Positions 1-8,980 of a stretch of DNA of 64,000 bases are shown here, one piece after another. Source of the DNA: Bradyrhizobium sp. 186 (GTDB lineage Bacteria; Pseudomonadota; Alphaproteobacteria; Rhizobiales; Xanthobacteraceae); NCBI RefSeq assembly GCF_023101685.1, contig NZ_CP082164.1:2604001-2668000 (forward strand), read 5' to 3'. The notes beneath the pieces are model-generated. The model saw nothing but the letters and a program-made list of their open reading frames with translations. It did not search any database and was not told the DNA's origin. Made by a program: the position numbers and the translations under genes. Within the stretch, counting starts at the first letter, position 1; the number at the start of each line of letters is the position of its first letter.

Positions 1-326
1 TTGTGAAATACAACGCCTTCGCGCAGCTTGAAGGTGATGGACTTTCCGTCGGGCGCGGTCTCCCAAGAGGTCGCGAGATTGGGCTGAGGATTCTGATCCC
101 AGTCGTATGTCACAAGACCTTCATAAATTTGCGTGGCGATGGGCGGGATGTTGCCGGCGGTTACGGCATAGTGAGCGAGCGTCGAGGGCTCGGGCTGCAC
201 GATCATCACCATCGTGCCACCACGCACCGGCTGATCGGCCTTGGCCAAACCGTTGAAGATGGTGCTGGACGATGCGGCTAACCCGAGCGGTAAAGCCAGA
301 GCGGTACGGCGTGATATTTTGTTCAA
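1..326 (-). CDS. ABC transporter substrate-binding protein, family 5 (N-terminal part, cut by window edge)
   Basis: Periplasmic solute-binding protein of the SBP_bac_5 (peptide/nickel/opine) type; only about 108 N-terminal residues are in the window. The frame starts at a TTG codon (326-324) with GGAG about seven bases upstream and a TAG in frame just before it. The N-terminus carries a twin-arginine pair followed by a hydrophobic stretch, so export is likely. The mature part opens with GGTMVMIVQPEPSTL and later has IYEGLVTYD and LATSWETAPDGKSITFKLREG, hallmarks of the family. It lies on the same strand as the liv genes but about 280 bp beyond livF, so it probably belongs to another transporter further left. 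The ligand cannot be told. Confidence 0.8.
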   Translation of the reverse strand, partial: MNKISRRTALALPLGLAASSSTIFNGLAKADQPVRGGTMVMIVQPEPSTLAHYAVTAGNIPPIATQIYEGLVTYDWDQNPQPNLATSWETAPDGKSITFKLREGVVFH

Positions 327-605
327 ATGCGAGCTCCACTATGTTGTTCGCAATCTAGCAATTGGCATGCCACTTTTGCCGCTGCGGCAACCGGGCCACG
401 GCAAAGTGAAGCATAGCGACGGCTATTTGGTTCAAGTGGCGAAGAGACAGTGCGTCGAATATGTCGAGCCACATCGCAAGGCCATGATTGAGGTGCGCGC
501 GAAGCGGACGTTTTCAACCGACGCTATTAGCGTAGAGCTATCGTTGGAGGTCCCGAATGGTCTGCTGATTAGACAAAAATTGGACATCAAGACGGATGCT
601 CGGCC

Positions 606-1316
606 CTAGCCTCCAAGATATGCCTCGCGAATCCGCGGATCGTCGGCAAGGGTCGCTGATAGCCCGGACAGTGTGATCGTGCCGGTTTCCATCACGAAGG
701 CGCGCGCGGAAATATCGAGCGCCATCGCCGAATTTTGCTCTACCAGAAGGACGCTGAGGCCGGTACGCCTGTTGAGTTCCAGGATCTTGTCAAATACCTG
801 CTCAATCACAATGGGTGCCAATCCGAGCGATGGTTCGTCCAGCATCAGCAGGTTGGGGCGGCTCATCAGCGCGCGGCCGATGGCCAGCATCTGCTGTTCG
901 CCGCCGGAAAGCGACCAACCGCCCTGCGTCAAACGCTCCTTCAGGCGCGGAAACAGGTCGAGCACCAGCGCCAGATCGGCCTCGATTTCAGATTTTCTAT
1001 AAGAGCGCGATGCCGTGCCTGTGATCAGATTCTCGCGCACCGTGAGGCCGGGAAAGATACGACGGCCTTCAGGGCAATGGGCGACGCCGGCGCTGACGAT
1101 GTTCTCCACGGCCGCGCTATCAATCGTCTCGCCTTTCCAGTTAATTTTGCCCGAGGTCGGTCGGAGCAGACCGGAAATCGTACTCAGCGTCGTGGTCTTG
1201 CCGGCACCGTTGCTGCCGATCAGGGCCACGATTTCGCCCGGATCGACATCAAAGGAAATGCCCTTCAGCACTTCGATATGGCCATAGGAAACCCTGAGGT
1301 TTTCGACCTTAAGCAT
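606..1316 (-). CDS. livF: Branched-chain amino acid-type ABC transporter ATP-binding protein (LivF)
   Basis: One of two ATPases of a HAAT-family (Liv) importer; it works at the cytoplasmic face with LivG and the LivHM permeases. The protein is 236 residues, usual for LivF. It shows Walker A GSNGAGKTT, signature LSGGEQQ, Walker B LLMLDEP and an H-loop region LLVEQN, where LivF proteins typically have Q in place of H. The start chosen is the ATG at 1316 (MLKVENLRVSYG), which overlaps the end of livG by 8 bp; the longer frame upstream is only livG in another phase. It is the last gene of the minus-strand livJHMGF-type operon. Confidence 0.92.
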   Translation of the reverse strand: MLKVENLRVSYGHIEVLKGISFDVDPGEIVALIGSNGAGKTTTLSTISGLLRPTSGKINWKGETIDSAAVENIVSAGVAHCPEGRRIFPGLTVRENLITGTASRSYRKSEIEADLALVLDLFPRLKERLTQGGWSLSGGEQQMLAIGRALMSRPNLLMLDEPSLGLAPIVIEQVFDKILELNRRTGLSVLLVEQNSAMALDISARAFVMETGTITLSGLSATLADDPRIREAYLGG

Positions 1317-2088
1317 GCTGGTGCCGCCTGCCCAAATAGGCCTCGATAACCTTCGGATTACGCCGCACCTCCTCTGGCGTGCCTTCTGCAATCTTCTTGC
1401 CGAAATCCAGCACCACCACGAGGTCGCTGATGCCCATCACTAGGCGCACATTGTGCTCGACCAGCAGGATCGTTATGCCGCTGGTTTTCAAGTCCGCGAT
1501 CGTACCAAGCAGTTTCATGCTTTCGGTCATGTTCATGCCGGCCGCCGGTTCATCGAGCAGCAACACGTCAGGTTTCGACGCGAGCGCTCGCGCAATCTCC
1601 AGTAATCGTTGCTGGGCGTAAGGCAGCTGTGCAGCCCGATCATTGGCACGGCCGCCGAGGCCAACGACCTCCAGTGCCTCGCGCGCACGATGCTCGATCT
1701 CCGCTTCTCTTTGCTTTTGACGGGCATTCTCTGTGACGATGTCAAACAGGGATATTGACGTGTTGCACGCGCCGGAAACCTTGACGTTTTCAATCACGCT
1801 CAGGTTATTGAAAATCCGGATGGTCTGAAATGTACGGGCAAGTCCAAGCCGTGCAATTCGATGTGGCTTAAGCCCGAACAGCTCCTGACCGTCGATTTGA
1901 ATCGAACCGGCATCGGCATGCGAGGCGCCGCTGAGTGCATTGAGCAGTGTGGTCTTGCCGGAGCCGTTCGGTCCGATAATCGCCTGGACAACGCCGCGCG
2001 GAATGTCGAGATCGACGCCATCCAGCGCGACGAGGCCGCCGAACCGTCTGGTCACGCCACGCGCGGCGAGGATCGGGCGGTCGCTCAT
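1309..2088 (-). CDS. livG: Branched-chain amino acid-type ABC transporter ATP-binding protein (LivG)
   Basis: Second ATPase of the same importer, 259 residues. Walker A is GPNGSGKTT, followed by LARTFQTIRIF (Q-loop region), a PYAQQRLLEIARAL signature variant, and Walker B VLLLDEP with LLVEHN. The C-terminus VRRNPKVIEAYLG is typical of LivG. The start ATG at 2088 (MSDRPILAARGV) overlaps the livM stop in an ATGA arrangement, so translation is probably coupled; the open frame extending further upstream is a shadow of livM. In the signature motif LSGGQQ is replaced by LPYAQQ, which is common in this family. Confidence 0.92.
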   Translation of the reverse strand: MSDRPILAARGVTRRFGGLVALDGVDLDIPRGVVQAIIGPNGSGKTTLLNALSGASHADAGSIQIDGQELFGLKPHRIARLGLARTFQTIRIFNNLSVIENVKVSGACNTSISLFDIVTENARQKQREAEIEHRAREALEVVGLGGRANDRAAQLPYAQQRLLEIARALASKPDVLLLDEPAAGMNMTESMKLLGTIADLKTSGITILLVEHNVRLVMGISDLVVVLDFGKKIAEGTPEEVRRNPKVIEAYLGRRHQHA

Positions 2089-3035
2089 CGCGCCCCCGCG
2101 AGCCGAAGCCGCATCGTGGAGGCGATGGATGCGAGACCGCCGGGAGCCAGGACGATAACGACGATGACGCCGAGACCATAGAGCACCAGGTACCATTGTC
2201 CAAGAAATCGCAGAGCCTCCGGCAAAAGCGTCAGCGCCACCGCGCCGATGATACAGCCGGCAATCGAGCCCATGCCGCCAACGATCAGCATCGTCATGAG
2301 CAGGACGGCCTGGATTCCGGAGAAGCTGTCGGGGCTGATGAAACGGATGGAGGAGGCATACAGGCAGCCGGCCAGGCCGGCGTAGATCGCGCCTATGATG
2401 AAGGCGAGCAGCTTGGTTCTTGTGGTGTCGACGCCGCTCTGTTCGGCGGCAATCTCGGAATCCTTTGTCGCAATCATGGCGCGGCCGAGCGCCGAATGCC
2501 TGATCCGGCCCGCAACCAGCACAGCGACCGCCAGTACGGCGATCAACAGGTAATAATGTTGAATCTGTCCTTGCGGACCGAAGCCGAACAAGCTGATGCC
2601 AGGTATCGCTCGCAAGCCTGAGGTGCCACCCGTGACCGGCTCCCAATGCACGATGATCAGCCGTACTATTTCGCCGAAGCCGATCGTGGTCATGGCGAGA
2701 TAGTAGGTTCGCAGACGCAGCGTCGGCAGGCCGAGTACGAGGCTTGAGGCGATCACGACCGCCACCGAAAGGAACGGCGTTGAGATCCAGGGCAGACCGG
2801 CCTTGGTGGCAATGGCAGTGGTGTAGGCGCCGAGCCCATAAAATGCGGCCTGGCCGAAGTTGATCTGGCCAGTCCAGCCGGTCGCGAAATTCAGACCGAG
2901 CACTACGATCGCGTTGAGCATGGCGATGTTGAGCAGTTGAATGATGTAGCCATCACGAGCCGCCAACGGAATCGTCAGCACGGCAATGGCGAACAGCCCG
3001 AGCGCGATCCAAGTCTTCAGGTTCGAGGTCTTCAA
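2085..3035 (-). CDS. livM: Branched-chain amino acid-type ABC transporter permease (LivM)
   Basis: Integral membrane permease of the Liv importer, 316 residues with about eight to ten hydrophobic segments. It carries the family stretches FATGWTGQINFGQAAFYGLGAY and TTIGFGEIVRLI near the middle, and MLIVGGMGSIAGCIIGA near the end. It overlaps livG by four bases (ATGA) and follows livH with a one-base gap, so it is co-transcribed. It pairs with LivH in the inner membrane to form the translocation channel. Confidence 0.92.
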   Translation of the reverse strand: MKTSNLKTWIALGLFAIAVLTIPLAARDGYIIQLLNIAMLNAIVVLGLNFATGWTGQINFGQAAFYGLGAYTTAIATKAGLPWISTPFLSVAVVIASSLVLGLPTLRLRTYYLAMTTIGFGEIVRLIIVHWEPVTGGTSGLRAIPGISLFGFGPQGQIQHYYLLIAVLAVAVLVAGRIRHSALGRAMIATKDSEIAAEQSGVDTTRTKLLAFIIGAIYAGLAGCLYASSIRFISPDSFSGIQAVLLMTMLIVGGMGSIAGCIIGAVALTLLPEALRFLGQWYLVLYGLGVIVVIVLAPGGLASIASTMRLRLAGAR

Positions 3036-3036
3036 C

Positions 3037-3903
3037 TTACACCTTCTCGCTGCTCTTTTCGCCGAACAGGCCTCGCGGCCATGCGACCAGTACGGCGATC
3101 ATGACGATGAAGGCATACGCGTCGCGAAAGTTTGACGAGATGTAGCGAGCGCCGAAAGTCTCGATCAATCCGAGAAAGAGCCCGCCGATGACGGCCCCTG
3201 GCAGGTTGCCGAAGCCGCCGATGACGCTTACGACAAATCCCTTCAGGCCTAAGCTGCCTCCCATGGTGGGTTCGGCGAGGAATATCGGTGCCACCAGCAG
3301 ACCGGCAACGCCGGAAAGCATCGCACCGAGCGCGAAAGCCACTGCAATGGTCCGGTTGACGGGAATTCCGACCAGGCGGGCCGTGTTCAGGTCCTGCGCG
3401 GTAGCCTGCATCAAGATGCCGAACCGCGTCTTTGTAAGCAGCAGGAATTGCAGCAGCAGGATTACCGCCAGTGTTACGAAGATGAACATCTGATGCATGG
3501 AAATTACGACGCCGGAAAATCGTAGCGGGGCGCCGTGGACCGGGGAAGGCATCGACACCGGCAATGGTCCCCAGATGATCAGCGCGAGGTTCTCCAGAAC
3601 GATCCCCATGGCGATCGTCGTCAGGATCACCAAAAAGGGCGGTCGTCCGCGGAGCGGAAAATAAACCAGAACCATGAAGACGATGCCGACAAAGGCCATC
3701 GCCACCATGGTGATGATCCATGCCATCGCGACCGGCAATTCATGCGTCACGGCGCTGCTGATCCCAATGAACGCCCCCAGCATCAGGAGCTGTCCCTGGG
3801 CAAAATTGACGATCTGAACGGTGTTGAAGATCAGCAGCAGGCCTAGGGCGACGAGAGCGTAGATGCTCCCGAGTGCAAGACCGTTGATGACGAGCTGGCC
3901 CAT
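3037..3903 (-). CDS. livH: Branched-chain amino acid-type ABC transporter permease (LivH)
   Basis: Second permease of the importer, 288 residues from the ATG at 3903 (MGQLVINGLALGSIYALVALG, the usual LivH opening). The open frame begins slightly further upstream, but those residues are not typical of the family. Family stretches include NTVQIVNFAQGQLLMLGAF and GGLFLGLIETFGARY. It ends one base before livM and starts seven bases after the binding-protein stop, which indicates a single transcript with its neighbours. Confidence 0.92.
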   Translation of the reverse strand: MGQLVINGLALGSIYALVALGLLLIFNTVQIVNFAQGQLLMLGAFIGISSAVTHELPVAMAWIITMVAMAFVGIVFMVLVYFPLRGRPPFLVILTTIAMGIVLENLALIIWGPLPVSMPSPVHGAPLRFSGVVISMHQMFIFVTLAVILLLQFLLLTKTRFGILMQATAQDLNTARLVGIPVNRTIAVAFALGAMLSGVAGLLVAPIFLAEPTMGGSLGLKGFVVSVIGGFGNLPGAVIGGLFLGLIETFGARYISSNFRDAYAFIVMIAVLVAWPRGLFGEKSSEKV

Positions 3904-3910
3904 GAAGGAT

Positions 3911-5080
3911 CTAGAATCCGCTTTCCTTAATCGGCCCGGCAAGCTCCGGTGTCTTGCCCTTGTTGCGGTAGATGCCGAGCGTGTGTGCGAGATCGCCCCG
4001 CGCGTCCGCCTGGTAGTCGATCAACATGCCTTTCCAGTCTTTGGTGGCCGCCAATGCATCACGTATCGCCGGCTTGTCGCAGCCGACTTTTTCGACGATC
4101 GATTTCAGCAGATAGACGGTGTCGTAGTACGAGACGGTAAAATTGTCTGCCGGTATCTTGTATTTTTCCTGCACGCGTTTCGCCCAATCCAGGATTTTGG
4201 TGTCGGTCGATGTCTGCGGAATCATGCCGCCGATGGCGTAGCCGCCGTCGGCCTCTGCCGCCGACAGATTATTGAGCGTTGTCTGCGCAACCATGCTGGC
4301 GTTTCCGATCGTCGTCAGCTTGATGCCGAGATCGTTCATCTGCTTGATCACGAGCGTCACGTCGGCGGGCCGGCCGAACAGGATCAGGCTGTCAGCTCCC
4401 TTGTCCTTGATTTCCAGAAGCTGCGCGCTCATGTCCTTGTCGGACGGGGCATATGATGTCACCGCCGCCGGCGTCGCGTTGAATTTGGCGAGCGCGGCCT
4501 GAATGCCCCTGGAAGCACCAAGGCCGTAATCGTCTGCCACGGCCATGATACCGGGCTTGGTTTTGCCGAGCGATTTCACCAGATATTCAGGAATGAGATC
4601 GGCGAGCTGGCCGTCATGGACATGGGTCCGGAACAGCCACTTGCTGCCTTGCGCAGTGACCTTGGCATTTGTGGCGCCGACAAGAAACGGCGTCTCCGAT
4701 TTGGTGACACCCTCGGTCTGCGCGAAAATATGCGGGCTGATCATCGATCCAAAGATAATCAGCGGCTTGCCTTCGAGTATACGATTCATCGCATTGAGTG
4801 CGTCGGTGCTGGATGCACCGGTGTCTTCCGTCGTCAGGGCGAGTTTCTTGCCGGCGATCCCCCCATTGGCATTGATTTCATCGACAGCGAATTCGACGCC
4901 GTTGCGGGCCTGCGTGCCGAGCAACGCCAGATTGCCGGTGAGGGCGGTGGTCAGACCAAACGGGATCGGTGATGCGCAACTCGCGGCGTCGGCCTTCGAT
5001 TCACGTGCCACGCCCGCGGACAGGCAGATAACCGCCGCGCCGACGATCGCGCTCTTGAATGAATTTTGAAGCATCTGCAT
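3911..5080 (-). CDS. Branched-chain amino acid-type ABC transporter substrate-binding protein
   Basis: Periplasmic ligand-binding protein (Peripla_BP_6 fold), 389 residues, first gene of the minus-strand liv operon. The start at 5080 is preceded by GAAAGAG and gives a Sec-type signal peptide (hydrophobic segment about residues 9-25, then a lysine/alanine-rich cleavage area). The mature part opens with PFGLTTALTGNLALLGTQARNG and continues with VDEINANGGIAGKKL, the standard family signature. The ligand is not predictable from sequence; the adjacent GntR regulator and the catabolic operon on the other strand suggest it is the compound degraded by that operon or a related one. Confidence 0.9.
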   Translation of the reverse strand: MQMLQNSFKSAIVGAAVICLSAGVARESKADAASCASPIPFGLTTALTGNLALLGTQARNGVEFAVDEINANGGIAGKKLALTTEDTGASSTDALNAMNRILEGKPLIIFGSMISPHIFAQTEGVTKSETPFLVGATNAKVTAQGSKWLFRTHVHDGQLADLIPEYLVKSLGKTKPGIMAVADDYGLGASRGIQAALAKFNATPAAVTSYAPSDKDMSAQLLEIKDKGADSLILFGRPADVTLVIKQMNDLGIKLTTIGNASMVAQTTLNNLSAAEADGGYAIGGMIPQTSTDTKILDWAKRVQEKYKIPADNFTVSYYDTVYLLKSIVEKVGCDKPAIRDALAATKDWKGMLIDYQADARGDLAHTLGIYRNKGKTPELAGPIKESGF

Positions 5081-5146
5081 CTCTTTCTCTGATCGGTCAT
5101 GATTTGTATGCAACCAAAGTGCCACCTTTGACCTTTCGCCTTTTGC

Positions 5147-5908
5147 CTATTTGGCCAGAAGCCGACCGGCAGATGTAGCGTCGGCGTCATTGTCCCTGCT
5201 GCGCTCGGTGATGGATTTGACCAACGATGCCTTCACACTCGATACGTGCTCGCGCATCAACATTTCTGCCCGCCAAGGCTCGCGGGCCGTGATTGCCTCA
5301 TAGATCCGATGATGATCGTCGTGGCGGCGACGGACGTCGCGATGCTCGAAGGCAACGATGTTTCGGCTCGACGACACCGGCACATGGTGGCAGATCCGGA
5401 TCATCTCGGCGAGCATCCGGTTGCGCGCGGCGGCGAGCAAAGTGTCGTGGAAGTCACCATTGATATCGCGATAGATCGTGAGATCGCCGGCTTCGAACGA
5501 GCCGCGCTCCAGCAATCTGTCGCCGGCACGGAGGCTGCGCTCGATCGTTGCCTTTTCGTCCGGACTGAGGCCGCGTTCGGCAGCAAACCGCGCCGCAACC
5601 CCTTCGAGCGATGCGCGGATCTCGTAGGCGTCGACAATGGCATCGAGCGGAAATTCGCGTACGGTGAAGCCTCGATTGGGTGCGTAATCCAGCAGTCCTT
5701 CGCCGGCGAGCGCTTGCAATGCGGCGCGCACCGGCGTGCGCGAAACCGCCAGCGTCCGGCTGAGCCTGACCTCATTGAGCCGCTCTCCGGCGGCGACCGA
5801 GCCGCTCAGGACGGCTTCTCGGATCTGGTCCATCACCGAGAGGGCTCGATTGCCAGCGCGCGATCCACCGGTTGGCTCCAAAATAGCTTGCTCCGAATGG
5901 TCGGTCAT
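5147..5908 (-). CDS. GntR-family transcriptional regulator, FCD (FadR) subfamily
   Basis: DNA-binding regulator of 253 residues. An N-terminal winged helix (about residues 25-92) has the GntR signature LSRTLAVSRTPVRAALQALAGEGLL, and the C-terminal all-helical FCD domain (about 95-230) includes the metal-ligand pattern D..FH...AARN and later histidines HDDHH and EH. Such regulators usually bind a small organic acid. It lies between the minus-strand liv operon and the divergent plus-strand catabolic operon that starts at about 6137, so it is the obvious candidate to control both. Target and effector are inferred, not shown. Confidence 0.88.
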   Translation of the reverse strand: MTDHSEQAILEPTGGSRAGNRALSVMDQIREAVLSGSVAAGERLNEVRLSRTLAVSRTPVRAALQALAGEGLLDYAPNRGFTVREFPLDAIVDAYEIRASLEGVAARFAAERGLSPDEKATIERSLRAGDRLLERGSFEAGDLTIYRDINGDFHDTLLAAARNRMLAEMIRICHHVPVSSSRNIVAFEHRDVRRRHDDHHRIYEAITAREPWRAEMLMREHVSSVKASLVKSITERSRDNDADATSAGRLLAK

Positions 5909-5998
5909 GGAACGCCCGCGTTGCTCAGAGTGAGTACACTTGAAAGTCTACCCAGGAGCATTCCACCACATGTCCCCTCAGAAATCCATATTTTGCTG

Positions 5999-6009
5999 TG
6001 TAATTTACA
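5999..6009. promoter_or_regulatory. Candidate GntR operator (TGTAA-T-TTACA) in the divergent promoter region
   Basis: An 11-base palindrome, TGTAATTTACA, sits in the 228-bp region between the GntR gene (start 5908) and the catabolic operon (start about 6137). A half-site-like GTATGTAATTT recurs near 6057. The region is clearly more AT-rich than the flanking genes. Palindromes of this size are typical of FCD-type GntR regulators, but the assignment is an inference. Confidence 0.35.
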
Positions 6010-6136
6010 TGCCTATATAACGGGCGTGGCGCGGAAATGATATGCAGCGACCAAAGTGTATGTAATTTTGGTTGACTCAGCACTGACTTCAACGAACCAT
6101 GGGGCGTCCAGTAATGGCAAAAATGGCCTAGGTCCG

Positions 6137-7381
6137 ATGGCGACAGCGAATCCCAGCATCAGCGAAAGCGCCATCGAGCAGATCACCGCTGATCGCGGTC
6201 CGCACTACGAGCCGTTCGGCTGGCATCATTGGCCGGAGTATCCCTGGCTCGCCTACCAATTTCGCCGGGCGCTCGGTGAGACCCAGGAAGGGGGCGGCAG
6301 CGTCAGCGAGGTGATGCAGGCGGGATCGCGGATGATTCCGGGCGATCTGGAAAGCTGGCACGCCGAGTGGACGCGGATTGCCGACCGCAACTGGGGGCGC
6401 GGGCTCGCCGAAGAGAAGTCAGGCCACGTCCGCACCGCGATGAACTGCTTCCTGCGCGCGGCAGACTATTACCGACAGGCCGAATTCCATCTTGAGCCCG
6501 ACGATCCGCGCCGGCTTCCCACTTTCGAAAAGATGGAAGCCTGCTCGCACAAGTTCATCGGTCACCTCAATCCGCCCGGCGAGGTGGTCGAGATTCCTTA
6601 CGAGCCGGGCAAGCCGATCTGCGGCTATTTCATTCGCGCGCCGTTTCCCGGCGATAAACTGCCGGTGCTGATCTGCATGGGCGGGCTCGATTCCATCAAG
6701 GACGAGATGTGGTTCATGCAGGCCCATGGCTGCCTGCAGCGCGGCATCTCGGTGCTGATGATCGACGGGCCTGGACAGGGCGGCACGCTGCGTCGCCACA
6801 AGATCGTCACCCGCGCGGATAGCGAAGTACCAATCGGCAAATACATCGACTGGCTCGAACAGCGTCCCGACGTTGATGAGTCGCGCATCGCCGTGTGCGG
6901 ATCGAGCCTCGGAGGCTATTACGCGGCGCGCGCCGCGTGTTACGAGCCACGCTTGGCGGCAGCTATTTCGCATGGCGCGATTTGGTCGGTATACGACATG
7001 TGGGGCACCAAGGGCGACGACTTCGGTCTTGCCATGCATATCCGCTGGGTGTTCGGCGCGAAAACGATGGCCGAAGCACACGCGCTGATGAAGCCGTTCA
7101 CGCTGAAGGGGCATCTCGAACACATGGCTTGTCCCTATCTGGAACTGCACGGCGGCCACGATGTGCTGACGGTGACCGCGGCGCGCAGCACCTACGATTA
7201 TGCCAGGGCGCACGGCGTTGACGCGACGATGCGGGTGCTCGACCCCGAGGAAACCGGCGCCGAGCACTGCCAGCATGACAATCCAACCATCGGCCAGGAA
7301 GTGCTGGCCGATTGGCTCGCCGATCGTTTTGGAATCGATCAGCGTGCTTTGTTGAGAACATCCATCAATCCCTTGATATGA
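6137..7381 (+). CDS. Alpha/beta hydrolase, pseudooxynicotine-hydrolase/FrsA-like
   Basis: Serine hydrolase of 414 residues. The N-terminal third is a helical region (residues about 1-150) as in 2,6-dihydroxypseudooxynicotine hydrolase and DUF1100/FrsA-type enzymes; the catalytic part shows the nucleophile elbow GSSLGG (Ser about 257), an acid in HGGHD and a His in EHCQHDN. Family members cleave C-C or ester bonds in catabolic pathways. The ATG at 6137 has a weak AGG upstream; an earlier in-frame ATG at 6056 is possible but lies in the regulatory region. It is the first gene of the plus-strand operon and overlaps the next gene by four bases. Confidence 0.82.
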   Translation: MATANPSISESAIEQITADRGPHYEPFGWHHWPEYPWLAYQFRRALGETQEGGGSVSEVMQAGSRMIPGDLESWHAEWTRIADRNWGRGLAEEKSGHVRTAMNCFLRAADYYRQAEFHLEPDDPRRLPTFEKMEACSHKFIGHLNPPGEVVEIPYEPGKPICGYFIRAPFPGDKLPVLICMGGLDSIKDEMWFMQAHGCLQRGISVLMIDGPGQGGTLRRHKIVTRADSEVPIGKYIDWLEQRPDVDESRIAVCGSSLGGYYAARAACYEPRLAAAISHGAIWSVYDMWGTKGDDFGLAMHIRWVFGAKTMAEAHALMKPFTLKGHLEHMACPYLELHGGHDVLTVTAARSTYDYARAHGVDATMRVLDPEETGAEHCQHDNPTIGQEVLADWLADRFGIDQRALLRTSINPLI

Positions 7382-8040
7382 GGCGCGCAATGAATCTCGG
7401 AGTCGATCATCCCAGGGCCGCTGTGGTCGCGATCGACCTGCATCGCGGTCATCTCGATATGGCGGTGGCGACCATGCCGACCGCGCCCGAGGTCGCGACC
7501 CGCATCATCGCCGCCAACAAGCGGCTGTTCGACTGGTGCCGCAGCGTCGATATTCCGATCGTCCATCAGGTGACGTCCTATCGCGACGCCGACGAAATCC
7601 GCGCCAATCCGTTCTGGCGCACCCGGGCCGAGGACCCGATCGCCACCCGCAAGAACGTGATGCGTCACAACATCATCGATGGACCCGGCTGCACGGTGAT
7701 GCCGCAGCTGCTAGATTCCCGTGATTTCATCGTCGACACCAAGAAACGGTACGACTGTTTCCTCGGCACCGATCTCGATTTCCTGCTGCGCTCGCACGGC
7801 ATTAACACCCTTCTGATCACCGGCGTGAATACCAATTCCTGTGTGTTGGCCACTACGACCGCGGCCAATGTCCGCGATTATGCGGTGATAGTGGTCGAGG
7901 ACTGCATCGACAGCATGGATGGCCCTGACTTGCACGCAGCCGGTCTCGACTGCATCAAGACAGCCTTCGGCTTCGTGATGGACACCGACGCGGTGATCGC
8001 GCTCGACGGGCTTGTCCCGCGACGGACCAGCGCTGCATGA
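7378..8040 (+). CDS. Isochorismatase-like cysteine hydrolase
   Basis: Cytoplasmic hydrolase of the isochorismatase superfamily, 220 residues. The catalytic triad is visible: Asp in VAIDLHRGH, Lys in VDTKKRYD and Cys in TGVNTNSCVL, the last after the usual non-proline turn. Members act on N-carbamoyl compounds, maleamate, nicotinamide or similar amides. The ATG at 7378 overlaps the previous stop as ATGA; a second ATG at 7390, preceded by GAGG, is an equally reasonable start. The position in the operon suggests hydrolysis of an amide or carbamoyl intermediate, but the substrate is unknown. Confidence 0.85.
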   Translation: MRRAMNLGVDHPRAAVVAIDLHRGHLDMAVATMPTAPEVATRIIAANKRLFDWCRSVDIPIVHQVTSYRDADEIRANPFWRTRAEDPIATRKNVMRHNIIDGPGCTVMPQLLDSRDFIVDTKKRYDCFLGTDLDFLLRSHGINTLLITGVNTNSCVLATTTAANVRDYAVIVVEDCIDSMDGPDLHAAGLDCIKTAFGFVMDTDAVIALDGLVPRRTSAA

Positions 8041-8077
8041 CCGCTCAGATTCTCAACCGACTGAAGAGTAACTTTCT

Positions 8078-8980
8078 ATGACCGGCCCCATGATCCCGCG
8101 CGACCGCTGCGACTATTCCGCCATTGTCGACCGTCCGGCGCTGAAGCTGCCGGGCGGCGCCCGCATCGTGATCTGGACCATTGTCAATCTCGAGGTCTGG
8201 GACATCGGTAAGCCGATGGCACGACAGGTACTGCCGGCGCCAACCGGCATTCCGCTGCTGCCGGATGTGCCGAACTGGAGCTGGCATGAATACGGCATGC
8301 GCGTCGGCGTGTGGCGTTTCTTCGATCTCTACAAGAAACTTGGAATCGCGCCGACCCTCTCGATTAATGCGCGAGTCTGCGAGGATTATCCGCGCGTTGC
8401 TCAACAGGCCAAAGACGCCGGTTGGGAATTCATGGGCCACGCCTATGAGCAGGGGCCGATCCACAAGGAGCCGGACCAGAAGGCAATGATCGATCGCTCG
8501 ATGGGCGTGATCGAAAAATTCACCGGCAAGCGGCCGTTTGGCTGGCTCGGACCCGGCCTGACCCAGACGCTGGAGACCCCCGAATATCTCGCTGAAGCCG
8601 GCGTCAAATATATCGGCGACTGGGTCTATGACGACGAGCCGACCGTGATCCGTACCGCCAAAGGGCCGCTGGTGACGCTGCCCTATACGGCAGAGTTGAA
8701 CGACATTCCGATGATGATGGTGCAACATCACGAGAGCGATCATATGCTCAAGCGCGCTATCGACAGCTTCGACCGGCTGTATGAGGAGAGCACGGATCGA
8801 CCGAAAATCCTATCGCTCGCGATCCACCCTTACATCAGCGGACAGCCGTTCAGGATCAAGTATCTTGAGGCGATCTACGACTACGTGAACAAGTTCGAGT
8901 GCGTCGTGCACTGGAATGGCGAGCAGATTCTCGATTGGTACAACGGGCAGATCGCCGTGCAGCCGGGATCGAGGGCATGA
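8078..8980 (+). CDS. Polysaccharide deacetylase-family hydrolase (first of two paralogues)
   Basis: NodB-fold (carbohydrate esterase 4-like) metal hydrolase of 300 residues. It resembles the PuuE-type allantoinase branch, which opens cyclic amides, more than chitin deacetylases: it has NWSWHEYGMRVG, WEFMGHAYEQ (metal His) and GKRPFGWLGPG, and ends with NGEQILDWY. No signal peptide is seen, so it acts in the cytoplasm. It is paralogous to the enzyme at 9681-10565. It starts 37 bases after the preceding stop and ends in an ATGA overlap with the FAH-family gene. A role in ring opening or deamidation is inferred from the family and the neighbours. Confidence 0.82.
   Translation: MTGPMIPRDRCDYSAIVDRPALKLPGGARIVIWTIVNLEVWDIGKPMARQVLPAPTGIPLLPDVPNWSWHEYGMRVGVWRFFDLYKKLGIAPTLSINARVCEDYPRVAQQAKDAGWEFMGHAYEQGPIHKEPDQKAMIDRSMGVIEKFTGKRPFGWLGPGLTQTLETPEYLAEAGVKYIGDWVYDDEPTVIRTAKGPLVTLPYTAELNDIPMMMVQHHESDHMLKRAIDSFDRLYEESTDRPKILSLAIHPYISGQPFRIKYLEAIYDYVNKFECVVHWNGEQILDWYNGQIAVQPGSRA

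Noticed and set aside
241..609. Plus-strand frame of 122 codons at the left edge
   Set aside because: It overlaps the antisense of the family-5 binding-protein start and has no recognisable motif or ribosome-binding site.
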